A stretch of DNA of 64,000 bases. Source: an uncultured Clostridia bacterium (GTDB lineage: Bacteria > Bacillota > Clostridia > Lachnospirales > Anaerotignaceae). Where the stretch lies: positions 35,032 to 99,031 of the forward strand of contig CAJUJJ010000008.1 in NCBI GenBank assembly GCA_910586765.1, in the 5' to 3' direction. The notes below the pieces were generated by a model. That model ran no database searches. It was given only the letters and a program-made list of their open reading frames with translations, and was not told the DNA's origin. Made by a program: the position numbers and the translations under genes. Positions 16,917-25,626 of the stretch are shown here, one piece after another. How positions within the stretch are numbered: the stretch's first letter is position 1; each line of letters begins with the position of its first letter.

Positions 16917-18482
16917 TCACCCCTTTTTCATAATGTGAATATCTTGTGGTTGAAACATCAAACCAACTTCAGCACCTACTTCATATTTATCTGTTGTATC
17001 AACCATATATTCGTGTCCTTCTGTTGCAAATGTCACATTATAAGTTCCTACTGTAATATTTTCTGGGTCAAAATCATAATGAATACTTGTAATTTCAACA
17101 GGGGTATCTTCGTCTAAACTCCAAGCAGAAGCATTTGCCCACGTTTTCAAATCTGTTTCTAAAGCAATACTTTCTTTAATTTCGTCTGCTGTTTTAAAAA
17201 AGTTTACAGCAAATATTTTTTCTTGATATTCTTTGTTTATTACTCTGTTTTCATCTTTTACAATCATATTGACTGTTACACTTGTACCAGCAGCAGTGGA
17301 AAAAGTAACAGGATAAGTACCGTTTTCAGGTTTAATGTCATAGCTTATTTTTTGTATAGAAATCCATTCTTCTGTATCTGGGTTCCAAGCCTGAGCATCT
17401 GCACGAGCGACAATAGTAGCTTCTGTTAATTCTTCTATATCGCTGACATCTAAATAAAAATCGTTTGCACTCATTTTTTCATTTGCTTCTGTATTTATGA
17501 CAGGCTTTTCGTCAGATACTTTCATTTGTACTGTAATGCTTGTGCCAACTTTTGTTTCGATAATAGTTTCATAGTGAACACCTTTAAAAAGTACAGAACG
17601 AACAATGCCTTTTAATTTTCCTTCTGTTATGGGTACAATGTCTAAATCTTCAGGACGTATTACAACATCAATTTTTTCATTTTTGTCAAAACCAAAATCT
17701 ACACAGTCAAATATTTTATCCTCGAACATTACTCTATAGTCGTCTAACATAACACCATCTATAATGTTGCTTTCTCCTATAAATTTGGCAACAAATTCGT
17801 TTGTTGGTTCATTGTAAATGTCAGTAGGAGAGCCTATTTGTTGTATTTCGCCGTCTTTCATAACAACAATTTTATCAGACATAGTCAATGCTTCTTCTTG
17901 GTCGTGAGTTACATAAATAAATGTAATACCAACTTCCTGCTGTATTTTTTTCAATTCGTGCTGCATTTCTTTTCTTAGTTTTAAATCTAATGCACCAAGA
18001 GGTTCATCTAAAAGTAATACCATAGGCTCATTTACTAATGCTCTGGCTATGGCAATTCTTTGCTGTTGTCCTCCGCTAAGTTCTGTTACATTTCTTTTGG
18101 CATAATCTTCTAAATTAACTAATTTTAACATTCTTTGCACTTTTTGCTCAATAATATCTTTGGGTTCTTTTTTTATTTTCAGTCCAAAGGCAATATTGTC
18201 ATATACATTCATATGAGGAAAAAGGGCATATTTTTGAAATACAGTGTTAATTTCTCTTTTGTAGGGAGGAACGTTACTGATTTCAGTGTTATCAAATATT
18301 ACTTGCCCTTCTGTTTGATTTAAAAATCCTCCAAGTATACGCAGTAATGTTGTTTTTCCGCAGCCGCTTGGGCCAAGCAGTGTAACAAATTCGTTTTCAT
18401 AAATATCTAAATTAATTCCTTTGAGCACTAACTGTCCATCAAAGTCTTTTACAATATTTTTAAATTGTATTAATTTTTTCAT
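16917..18482 (-). CDS. potA: Polyamine ABC transporter ATPase PotA with a duplicated domain inserted in TOBE
   Basis: ATPase energising polyamine uptake. Residues 1-235 are a normal ABC domain: Walker A GPSGCGKTT (37-45), Q-loop FQKYALFPHMNVYDN, signature LSGGQQQRIAIARAL (135-149), Walker B MVLLLDEP, H-loop VTHDQEEAL. The TOBE region starts normally (VRSVLFKGVHYETIIE, 294-309) and ends normally (YMVDTTDKYEVGAEVGLMFQ, 492-511). Between them lie about 175 extra residues (about 312-487) made of two tandem repeats, each starting GTS(I/V)TV and continuing VxDE(K/N)xVIN. Total 521 residues against about 350-370 for usual PotA. AGGAGG lies 5 nt before the ATG. It follows the XRE-cupin gene by 9 nt. 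Confidence 0.93.
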   Translation of the reverse strand: MKKLIQFKNIVKDFDGQLVLKGINLDIYENEFVTLLGPSGCGKTTLLRILGGFLNQTEGQVIFDNTEISNVPPYKREINTVFQKYALFPHMNVYDNIAFGLKIKKEPKDIIEQKVQRMLKLVNLEDYAKRNVTELSGGQQQRIAIARALVNEPMVLLLDEPLGALDLKLRKEMQHELKKIQQEVGITFIYVTHDQEEALTMSDKIVVMKDGEIQQIGSPTDIYNEPTNEFVAKFIGESNIIDGVMLDDYRVMFEDKIFDCVDFGFDKNEKIDVVIRPEDLDIVPITEGKLKGIVRSVLFKGVHYETIIETKVGTSITVQMKVSDEKPVINTEANEKMSANDFYLDVSDIEELTEATIVARADAQAWNPDTEEWISIQKISYDIKPENGTYPVTFSTAAGTSVTVNMIVKDENRVINKEYQEKIFAVNFFKTADEIKESIALETDLKTWANASAWSLDEDTPVEITSIHYDFDPENITVGTYNVTFATEGHEYMVDTTDKYEVGAEVGLMFQPQDIHIMKKG

Positions 18483-18491
18483 TGTAACCTC

Positions 18492-19025
18492 CTAAAACAA
18501 TGGTGGTGTAGAAATCCAAAGTATTTTTGCAAGTGTCTTTTTTTCATTTTTAATGTGATGAAATGTTTTACCGTTTAAATAAAATGTTTCTCCTTTACGT
18601 ACAGTAAATTTTTTTTCTCCGCATATAAGTGAAATACAGCCTTCTATAACATAACCAAATTCTTCACCGCTGTGGGGGGCAACTTCGAAAGATGTACCAT
18701 ATTGAGGCAACTCCACTAATATAGGTTCCATAGCATTTTTTTGTGTGTTTGGTACAATCCAGTTTACAGTATGATGTTCTCTTTTGTCTACAAAAAAATC
18801 TTTTTTTTGAAATACGATTTTTTCTTCTGTGTCTTCTTTAAAAAAATCAGACATACTGCTTCCAAGTGCTTCTACAATGTCAGCTAATGTTGTAATAGAA
18901 GGTGATGTTAAATTACGTTCTAGCTGAGATAAAAAGCCTTTTGTGAGTTCACTTCTGGAGGCTAATTCTTCTAATGTTAAACCATTTTGAATACGAAGTT
19001 GTTTGATTTTATGACCAATATCCAT
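18492..19025 (-). CDS. XRE-family regulator with C-terminal cupin (PuuR-like)
   Basis: A 177-residue regulator: HTH at about 5-60 (IKQLRIQNGLTLEELA, TKGFLSQLERNLTSPSITTL) followed by a cupin sensor domain (APHSGEEFGYVIEGCISL, KGETFYLNGKTFHH). HTH-cupin proteins beside polyamine genes often sense polyamines or their products (family knowledge). The start at 19025 is chosen because AAGGAG lies 6 nt upstream; the longer reading from 19082 adds 19 residues without a ribosome site. It is the first gene of the pot operon and so probably self-regulating. Confidence 0.9.
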   Translation of the reverse strand: MDIGHKIKQLRIQNGLTLEELASRSELTKGFLSQLERNLTSPSITTLADIVEALGSSMSDFFKEDTEEKIVFQKKDFFVDKREHHTVNWIVPNTQKNAMEPILVELPQYGTSFEVAPHSGEEFGYVIEGCISLICGEKKFTVRKGETFYLNGKTFHHIKNEKKTLAKILWISTPPLF

Positions 19026-19261
19026 AGTTAACTCCTTAGTATATACTTTACTATCATTATTTTTTTTAGAAATACTAAACAAATGTATTATTTTTACTAA
19101 ACAGATACTATTATACTATATAGTTTTTGAAATGCAATAGGAAATAAACAAAAAATTTAAAATTAGTAAACTATGCTGTCAAAAAATTTTATAAAAATCT
19201 CTTTTCAAAAAAAAATTTTGTGTTATAATATATTCCATGAAAATTAAAATATGGTAAATGC

Positions 19262-19538
19262 TATGAAAAGGAGTAGTACACTGTAAATAAAAGCACAGAG
19301 AGAAGATGGCTGGTGAAAATCTTTGTTTTATTGCTGTGGAAGTAGTCTTGGAGCTATGACGCGAAAGGAAGTATTTTCTGAGTAGTATTCATCGGGTTTT
19401 CCCGTTATAGAAATGATGTATTTTACTATTTTTAAAAATAGTTTTGTACAAATAAAGAGTGCAGAAAATTTTTTTCTGAATTTAGGTGGTACCACGAATA
19501 AAATCGCCCTAATCAATTACATTGATTAGGGTGTTTTT
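19262..19538 (+). ncRNA. T-box leader of the first ilvB-ilvN operon
   Basis: A T-box riboswitch. Stem I elements include AGAGAGAAGATGGCTGGTG (19297-19315), and the T-box core AGGTGGTACCACG sits near 19484-19496. The terminator has CGCCCTAATCAAT paired with ATTGATTAGGGTG and a T-run (19505-19538). By the usual GAA-codon-purine pattern on the 3' side of stem I, the specifier is probably GTA (valine) at 19342-19344; folding is needed to fix this. Uncharged tRNA should permit read-through into ilvB. A TATAAT at 19224-19229 is a likely -10. Confidence 0.93.
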
Positions 19539-19595
19539 TAATATATATGGAAATCATATACTATACAAATGATATTTTGAGGAGGTTATTTTATT

Positions 19596-21329
19596 ATGAA
19601 AAAAGGAACACAGCTTTGGCTGGAAGCATTGAAGGAAGAAGGCGTTGATACAATATTTGGTTATCCAGGAGGATATGTGCTGGATATTTTTGATGAACTT
19701 TATAAACAAAATGATATTCGTTTGATACTGCCACGACACGAACAGGCAGCAGTACACGCCGCAGATGCTTATGCTAGAGCAACAGGTAAAGTAGGTGTTT
19801 GTGTTGCAACAAGCGGCCCAGGAGCAACAAATTTGGTAACAGGCATAGCAAATGCAAATTATGATAGTGTACCTTTGGTTTGTTTTACGGGACAAGTACC
19901 TTTGGATTTAATTGGAAATGATGCTTTTCAAGAAGTTGATTTTATAGGAATTACAAGAAGTGTTTGTAAATATGGCGTTATGGTAAGAGATAGAAAAGAT
20001 TTGGGAAGAATTATAAAAGAAGCATTTTATATTGCTCGTACAGGTAAACCAGGCCCTGTTGTGGTAGATTTGCCTTCTAATATTATGAAAGAGATGAGCA
20101 AAGACAGCTATCCAACAGAAGTACACATTAGAGGATATAAACCAAATTCTGATGTACATGTAGGACAGTTAAAAAGAGCATTAAAATTGTTAAGAGATGC
20201 AGAAAGACCTCTTTTCCTTTGTGGAGGAGGAATTAATATTGCTCGTGCAAATGAGGCATTTTGTAAATTAGCTGAAACAGTAAATATACCAGTGATTACA
20301 ACAGTTATGGGAAAAGGAGCAATTCCTACAAATCACCCTTTGTATGTGGGTAGTATGGGTATGCACGGCTGCTATGCAGCAAATAAAGCAGTAAGTGAAT
20401 GTGACTTGCTATTTTCTATAGGCACAAGATTTAATGACAGAATTACAGGAAAAATAAGTGAATTTGCAAAAGAAGCAAAAATTGTGCATATTGATATTGA
20501 TACAGCAGCCATTTCCAGAAATATTAAAGTAGATGTTCCTGTAGTAGGAGATGCAAAATTAGCTATTGAAAAAATGTTGACAATGGTAAAACAAAGTGAA
20601 AAAGGAGAATGGGTAGCACAAGTGAAAAAGTGGAAAGAAGAATATCCTCTTGGTGTAAAGGCAGGAAATTGCGTCAATCCACAAAGAATTATAGAAAGCA
20701 TAAACAATATTTTTGATAATTTTATAGCGGTTACAGATGTAGGACAACATCAAATGTGGACAACACAATTTTTAGAGTTAGATAGTCATAAGAAGTTGTT
20801 AACTTCTGGAGGATTGGGAGCAATGGGATTTGGTTTTCCTGCTGCAATAGGAGCACAGCTTGCTTATCCAGAAAAACAAGTTATTTGTATTACAGGCGAT
20901 GGCGGTTTTCAAATGAATATGGCAGAAATGGCGACAGCTGTAGCATGGGAATTGCCTATAGTGGTGTTGGTATTTAACAATAGTTTTTTAGGTATGGTAC
21001 GTCAACAACAACAATATTTTTGTGAAAAGCACTATTATGGTACTTGCTTAAAAGAAAGAAAAAGTTGTCAGAGAACAAAATGTCATACACCTGAGGAGTG
21101 TCCTCCTTATTTGCCAGACTTTTTAAAATTTGCAGAAAGTTATAATGTAGAAGCATATAGAGTGACAGAAGAAGAACAAATTGAACAAACATTAAAAATG
21201 GCTTCTGAAAAGGCAAAACAAAATAAAGCACCTGTATTAGTTGAATTTATATTGGAGAGATACGATATTGTGCTTCCTATTGTAAGACATGGTGGTACAT
21301 TAGATAATATGATATTAGAAGAAAATTAA
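19596..21329 (+). CDS. ilvB: Acetolactate synthase large subunit (first copy), with Cys-rich insert
   Basis: ThDP/FAD enzyme joining two pyruvates, or pyruvate and 2-oxobutyrate, in the first common step of Val/Leu/Ile synthesis. The 577 residues have the catalytic-Glu region GYPGGYVLDIFDELY and RHEQAAVHAADAYARATGKV, then FAD-domain sequences. The ThDP motif is GDGGFQMNMAEMATA...VFNNSFLGMVRQ. Right after GMVRQQQQYF comes a cysteine-rich stretch (C476, C484, C491, C496, C502) absent from the second copy at 31745. GAGGAGG precedes the ATG. It is controlled by the T-box and coupled to ilvN. Confidence 0.96.
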   Translation: MKKGTQLWLEALKEEGVDTIFGYPGGYVLDIFDELYKQNDIRLILPRHEQAAVHAADAYARATGKVGVCVATSGPGATNLVTGIANANYDSVPLVCFTGQVPLDLIGNDAFQEVDFIGITRSVCKYGVMVRDRKDLGRIIKEAFYIARTGKPGPVVVDLPSNIMKEMSKDSYPTEVHIRGYKPNSDVHVGQLKRALKLLRDAERPLFLCGGGINIARANEAFCKLAETVNIPVITTVMGKGAIPTNHPLYVGSMGMHGCYAANKAVSECDLLFSIGTRFNDRITGKISEFAKEAKIVHIDIDTAAISRNIKVDVPVVGDAKLAIEKMLTMVKQSEKGEWVAQVKKWKEEYPLGVKAGNCVNPQRIIESINNIFDNFIAVTDVGQHQMWTTQFLELDSHKKLLTSGGLGAMGFGFPAAIGAQLAYPEKQVICITGDGGFQMNMAEMATAVAWELPIVVLVFNNSFLGMVRQQQQYFCEKHYYGTCLKERKSCQRTKCHTPEECPPYLPDFLKFAESYNVEAYRVTEEEQIEQTLKMASEKAKQNKAPVLVEFILERYDIVLPIVRHGGTLDNMILEEN

Positions 21330-21359
21330 ATAATACAACAGAAGAGAGGAAGAAAAGAA

Positions 21360-21863
21360 ATGGATATTAAAAAGAGATGGCTCGCTGTATTTGTAGAAAA
21401 TCAAGTTGGCGTATTGGCGAAAATATCAGGTATTTGTTCCAGCAAATTATATAATATAGAAACAATTACAGTAGGTACAACAGCAGACCCTACGATTTCT
21501 CGTATGACATTTAGTTTTTTGAGCAATGATGCAACATTTGAGCAAATTAAAAAACAAATGAACAGATGTGTAGAAGTTATCAAGATTATTGACTTGACAG
21601 ACATACCTACTCATATGAAAGAATTAATGTTTATTAAATTAAAAATCAATTCTCCAGTAGAAAAAGAAGAAGTAATTTCTATAGCAAAAATATTTAGAGC
21701 TTCTATTATAGATTATGATATGGAACGTTTAATATTGCAGTCTGTTAATTCAGAAGTAGGCAATAATGATTTGATAAATCTTTTGTCAAAAGGATTTCAC
21801 GATATGGAAATTGTAAGAGGTGGTGTTGTATCAATAGAGGCAATGAGTATATCAAATGGCTAA
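21360..21863 (+). CDS. ilvN: Acetolactate synthase small (regulatory) subunit, first copy
   Basis: A 167-residue ACT-domain subunit that conveys feedback inhibition to IlvB. The N-terminal ACT domain (WLAVFVENQVGVLAKISGICSS) has the typical G-V-L effector loop. The C-terminal ALS_ss_C domain includes LMFIKLKINS. It lies 30 nt after ilvB behind GAGAGGA. Divergence from the second IlvN (33437) suggests different effector behaviour, but this is inference. Confidence 0.94.
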   Translation: MDIKKRWLAVFVENQVGVLAKISGICSSKLYNIETITVGTTADPTISRMTFSFLSNDATFEQIKKQMNRCVEVIKIIDLTDIPTHMKELMFIKLKINSPVEKEEVISIAKIFRASIIDYDMERLILQSVNSEVGNNDLINLLSKGFHDMEIVRGGVVSIEAMSISNG

Positions 21864-21976
21864 AATAAAGCAAAATTAGTGAAAAAAATAAATTATTATT
21901 GTTGAAGTCATACAACAGTGCTTTTGTCTCTAAAAAAAAACATTATAAAAATTGACTATAAATTCACAAAAATAAT

Positions 21977-22005
21977 TTGACTTTCTGTACTTTTTGTGGT
22001 TAAAT
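21977..22005 (+). promoter_or_regulatory. Probable promoter of the aminotransferase gene
   Basis: TTGACT, 17-bp spacer, TTAAAT. Transcription from here would give a leader of about 140 nt holding the hairpin at 22033-22108. Confidence 0.5.
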
Positions 22006-22032
22006 GAATATAAGATAATTAATTGCCCCATT

Positions 22033-22108
22033 CAAGAACAGTTTATATGTATAAGGCAATAAACAAAAAGACAAAAAGGTGTAATATATCTATGTAAAAC
22101 TGTTCTTG
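22033..22108 (+). promoter_or_regulatory. Long-range leader hairpin upstream of the aminotransferase
   Basis: A perfect 12-bp inverted repeat, CAAGAACAGTTT (22033-22044) and AAACTGTTCTTG (22097-22108), encloses 52 nt. No T-run follows, so it is not a simple terminator. It could stabilise the mRNA or be a regulatory element. Confidence 0.5.
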
Positions 22109-22151
22109 TACAATATAACCAACGAGCTAAAGAATAAAGGAGGAAATCAAA

Positions 22152-23336
22152 ATGATAAAATTTTCAGACAGAGTAGAACAGTTAAAAGGCTCTGAAATCC
22201 GTGAACTTTTAAAACTCACACAACAACCAGACATTATTTCTTTCGCAGGTGGTCTGCCAGCAAAAGAATTGTTCCCTGTAGAAGGAATGAAAGCAGCAGC
22301 TATGGCTGTTATGAGTGAAAGCGGACAAGAAGCAATGCAATATTCTACAACAGATGGTATTGATTCTTTAAGACAAAAAATCGTTGATAGAATGAAAGCA
22401 AAAAATGGCATTACTTCTACTATCGACAATATTTTGATTACAAACGGTTCTCAGCAGGGTCTTGACTTTTCTGGTCGTGTCTTCTTGAACGAGGGCGATG
22501 TTGTATTAATGGAAAGCCCATCTTATTTAGGAGCAATCAATGCTTTCAAAATTAACTGCCCTAAATTTGTTGAAGTTCCAACAGACAACAATGGTATGAT
22601 TATGGAAGAATTAGAAAAAATCATACAAACAACAGAAAATGTAAAAATGATTTATGTAATACCAGATTTCCAAAATCCAACAGGTAGAACATGGCCTTTG
22701 GAAAGAAGAAAAAAATTTATGGAAATCATAAACAAATATGAAATTCCTACAATAGAGGACAATCCTTATGGCGAATTGAGATTTGAAGGCGAAAATATGC
22801 CATCATTAAAATCTCTTGATACAAAAGGTCTCGTTGTATTCTTAGGAACATTCTCTAAAATATTAGCACCTGGCTATCGTTTAGGTTGGGTTTGTGCAGA
22901 CCCTGCAATATTGGCAAAATATAACTTTGTAAAACAAGGTGCTGACTTACAGCCATCTACAGTTTCTCAGTTAGAAGTTGACAAATTTATGGATATGTAC
23001 AACTTAGATGAACACGTAGCAAAAATTAAAGAAGTATATGGACATAGACGTGACGTTATGCTTAATGCTATGAAACGTGAATTCCCAGAAGGCATTGAAT
23101 ATACACACCCAGATGGCGGATTGTTTACATGGGTTGTATTGCCTGAATACATGAATGCAAGAGAAGTTGCTGTAAAATGTATTGAAGAAAAAGTTGCTTA
23201 TGTTCCTGGTGGTTCTTTCTTCCCTAATGGCGGACACGAAAATACATTTAGAATGAACTATTCTTGTATGCCAGATGATAAAATTGAACAAGGTATTGCA
23301 AGTCTTGGTAAAGTTTTAAAATCTTTTATGAAATAA
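22152..23336 (+). CDS. PLP-dependent class I/II aminotransferase
   Basis: A 394-residue fold-type I aminotransferase of the LysN/2-aminoadipate or MocR-like branch. Features: ISFAGGLPAKELFP substrate loop, QYSTTDGIDSLRQ, NGSQQGLD, NPTGRTWP, DNPYGELRFEG, and the PLP lysine in GTFSKILAPGYRLGW. Such enzymes use 2-oxoglutarate with aromatic, branched-chain or 2-aminoadipate substrates. Its place after ilvBN hints at branched-chain transamination, but it has its own promoter and terminator. Codon choice has more C-ending codons (TTC, AAC, GGC) than its neighbours, suggesting high expression. AGGAGG precedes the ATG. Confidence 0.88.
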   Translation: MIKFSDRVEQLKGSEIRELLKLTQQPDIISFAGGLPAKELFPVEGMKAAAMAVMSESGQEAMQYSTTDGIDSLRQKIVDRMKAKNGITSTIDNILITNGSQQGLDFSGRVFLNEGDVVLMESPSYLGAINAFKINCPKFVEVPTDNNGMIMEELEKIIQTTENVKMIYVIPDFQNPTGRTWPLERRKKFMEIINKYEIPTIEDNPYGELRFEGENMPSLKSLDTKGLVVFLGTFSKILAPGYRLGWVCADPAILAKYNFVKQGADLQPSTVSQLEVDKFMDMYNLDEHVAKIKEVYGHRRDVMLNAMKREFPEGIEYTHPDGGLFTWVVLPEYMNAREVAVKCIEEKVAYVPGGSFFPNGGHENTFRMNYSCMPDDKIEQGIASLGKVLKSFMK

Positions 23337-23354
23337 GAAATAAATAGAATATAA

Positions 23355-23386
23355 TAAAAAGCTCCTCAGTATGGGGAGCTTTTTCC
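23355..23386 (+). terminator. Terminator of the aminotransferase gene
   Basis: AAAAAGCTCCTC pairs with GGGGAGCTTTTT (loop AGTAT), directly after the stop. Confidence 0.88.
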
Positions 23387-23485
23387 ATATATTTATATGA
23401 AAAAAGTGGTGTAAAATTTTAAATAAAAACAAACTGTAAATATAGCTTTTGATAAGTGAAAAACTATGAAAGGAGAAAAAATAGT

Positions 23486-24766
23486 ATGGAAAAAAAAGAA
23501 TTGTGTTATCAAACATATGTTGCAATATTAAAAAGAGAATTAGTTGTAGCAATGGGCTGTACAGAACCGATTGCACTTGCCTATTGTGCAGCAAAAGCAA
23601 GGGCAGTATTGGGACAAATACCTGATAGAGTGCTTGTAGAAACAAGCGGTAATATTATTAAAAATGTGAAAAGTGTTATTGTGCCAAATACTAATGGAGA
23701 AAAAGGCATTGAATCAGCAGTAGCAATAGGCATTATTGCAGGAGATGAGAATTTAGAATTAGAAGTATTAAGTAATGTTACAGAACAACAAAAAAAGGAG
23801 TTTTTAGAATATAAAAGGACAACAAAAATTCAAGTAAAACAAGCAGAAAGTGATTTACTTTTAGATATTATTGTAAAAGTTTATAAAGGGGATAGTTATG
23901 CCATTGTTCGTATTGCAAATGCACATAGTAATGTGGTATATATCGAAAAAGATGGTGATGTACTTTTAGATAATGGAGTTGTGCAGCAAGTGCAGGAAGA
24001 TGTACCTGATTATAGCTTGCTTTCTGTACAAGGAATTTATGATTTTGCACAAACAGCAGATATAGAAGATGTAAAAGAAGTATTGGATAGACAAATAGAA
24101 TATAATAGTGCCATTGCAGAGGAAGGATTAAAAAATAATTATGGTGCAAATATAGGTTCTGTATTGTTAGAAACATATGGAGATGATATTAGAAACCGTG
24201 CAAAGGCAAAAGCAGCAGCAGGTTCTGATGCAAGAATGAGCGGTTGTGAATTGCCTGTTGTTATCAATTCTGGTAGCGGTAATCAAGGTATGACTGTTTC
24301 ATTGCCTGTTATAGAATATGCTAAAGAGTTAAATATAGAAAAAGAAAAATTGTATAGAGCGTTAATACTTTCAAATTTAATTGCAATACACAAAAAAACA
24401 GGAATAGGATATTTGTCAGCATATTGTGGTGCAATAAGTGCAGGAGCGGCAGCAGGGGCAGGTATTGCTTATTTAAAAGGTGGTAGCTATGAAGATATTA
24501 CACATACTATCGTAAATGCACTTGCTATTACATCAGGTATTATATGCGATGGTGCAAAGGCATCTTGTGCAGCAAAAATTGCAGCAGCAGTTGATGCAGG
24601 TATTTTTGGATATGATATGTATTTAAAAGGACAGCAATTTTATGGTGGAGATGGCATTGTATCAAAAGGAATTGAAAATACAATAAAAAATATTGGTAGA
24701 TTAGGAAAAGATGGTATGCGTGAAACAGATAAAGAAATATTAAAAATTATGACTTGCGTAGATTAA
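23486..24766 (+). CDS. L-cysteine desulfidase / L-serine dehydratase alpha family protein (CyuA-like, UPF0597)
   Basis: A 426-residue protein of the iron-sulfur Ser/Cys deaminase family. VAMGCTEPIALAYCAAKA near residues 18-35 is the family hallmark. Further cysteines occur in SGCELPVVINSGSGNQGM, LSAYCGAISAGAAAGAGIA, and GIICDGAKASCAAK, the expected Fe-S ligands. CyuA-type enzymes split L-cysteine to pyruvate, ammonia and sulfide. Serine as substrate is the alternative. The start at 23486 is chosen for AAGGAG 10 nt upstream; the reading from 23456 lacks a site. Monocistronic, with its own terminator. Confidence 0.88.
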   Translation: MEKKELCYQTYVAILKRELVVAMGCTEPIALAYCAAKARAVLGQIPDRVLVETSGNIIKNVKSVIVPNTNGEKGIESAVAIGIIAGDENLELEVLSNVTEQQKKEFLEYKRTTKIQVKQAESDLLLDIIVKVYKGDSYAIVRIANAHSNVVYIEKDGDVLLDNGVVQQVQEDVPDYSLLSVQGIYDFAQTADIEDVKEVLDRQIEYNSAIAEEGLKNNYGANIGSVLLETYGDDIRNRAKAKAAAGSDARMSGCELPVVINSGSGNQGMTVSLPVIEYAKELNIEKEKLYRALILSNLIAIHKKTGIGYLSAYCGAISAGAAAGAGIAYLKGGSYEDITHTIVNALAITSGIICDGAKASCAAKIAAAVDAGIFGYDMYLKGQQFYGGDGIVSKGIENTIKNIGRLGKDGMRETDKEILKIMTCVD

Positions 24767-24834
24767 TATTGAGATTTTGATGTTCACTTTGCTTTATGAA
24801 ATATATTGAAAGTAAAAAATTCGTTTTCTCAACT

Positions 24835-24865
24835 AAAAAAACTCCTCAATATGGGGAGTTTTTTA
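24835..24865 (+). terminator. Terminator of the cysteine desulfidase gene
   Basis: AAAAAACTCCTC pairs with GGGGAGTTTTTT around a 5-nt loop. It is near-identical in design to the 23355 terminator. Confidence 0.88.
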
Positions 24866-24904
24866 TATACTTAATAAAAAGTGTTGTAGGAGGCAATTCC
24901 ATTT

Positions 24905-25468
24905 ATGAAAAAAATATTATTAAATTATTTAGAAAGATATTTTTGTTACTGGCATAAAAAAACGGGTTTGCTGCCTAGTGTACCGTTTGATGGAGAATTT
25001 AATACAGATTTATATGTTGGAGAAGTAAATGAATATGGATATATTCAATGGATATATCAAGAAAATACAAAAGAAATAAATTTTGAGCAGATAGAAAAAG
25101 AAATGAAAATAATATTAAAAAAAGAAATAAAAGAATATTTAACTTCTTATGAATTTTTAGAATTAATCGGTTTTTTAGATGGAAAACTTGTTTGTTTTAA
25201 TGCTATAAATGATGTAAAACAAAATATAGAAAAAATAGTGTTGCAACAAAAATATTTAAAAGAAATAGAAAAAAGTGCAGATGTAAGGGATTGTAAAGCA
25301 TTAGAAAATTGTATTGAAATTGGAAATTATCAGAGTATGTTTGAATTGTATTTTGATAATGAAAATGGGAATATAGTGATGTATGATTTTGATTGTCATA
25401 GAAAAACAGTGATAGCAAATAATTTTGAAGAACTTTTTGAGAAATTGACACCTTATAAAAAAGTTTAA
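24905..25468 (+). CDS. Syd-family protein (SUKH-related)
   Basis: A 187-residue protein that I match from memory to the SecY-interacting Syd family. The N-terminus LLNYLERYFCYWHKKTGLLP parallels the Syd F-x-x-RYxxxWH start. The C-terminus IANNFEELFEKLTPY parallels the Syd end. Syd of E. coli binds SecY; in Gram-positives Syd/SUKH proteins are often immunity proteins (family knowledge). No toxin gene is adjacent. The ribosome site is GTAGGAGG. Codons are very AT-rich, like the neighbours. Confidence 0.7.
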   Translation: MKKILLNYLERYFCYWHKKTGLLPSVPFDGEFNTDLYVGEVNEYGYIQWIYQENTKEINFEQIEKEMKIILKKEIKEYLTSYEFLELIGFLDGKLVCFNAINDVKQNIEKIVLQQKYLKEIEKSADVRDCKALENCIEIGNYQSMFELYFDNENGNIVMYDFDCHRKTVIANNFEELFEKLTPYKKV

Positions 25469-25581
25469 AAACTCCTTAAAACGAACATTATTTTACTACA
25501 AATATATAGTATAAAATACAATATATAAATAGTATGAAAATAATGTAAAAATATGTTAAATTTTATATTATTATGATAAAT

Positions 25582-25625
25582 AAAAAACTACTGCTAAAAT
25601 TTTGATATTAACAGTAGTTTTTTTG
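25582..25625. terminator. Bidirectional terminator between Syd and DUF4272 genes
   Basis: AAAAAACTACTG pairs with CAGTAGTTTTTT around a 20-nt loop. A- and T-runs suit both convergent genes. Confidence 0.75.
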
Positions 25626-25626
25626 T

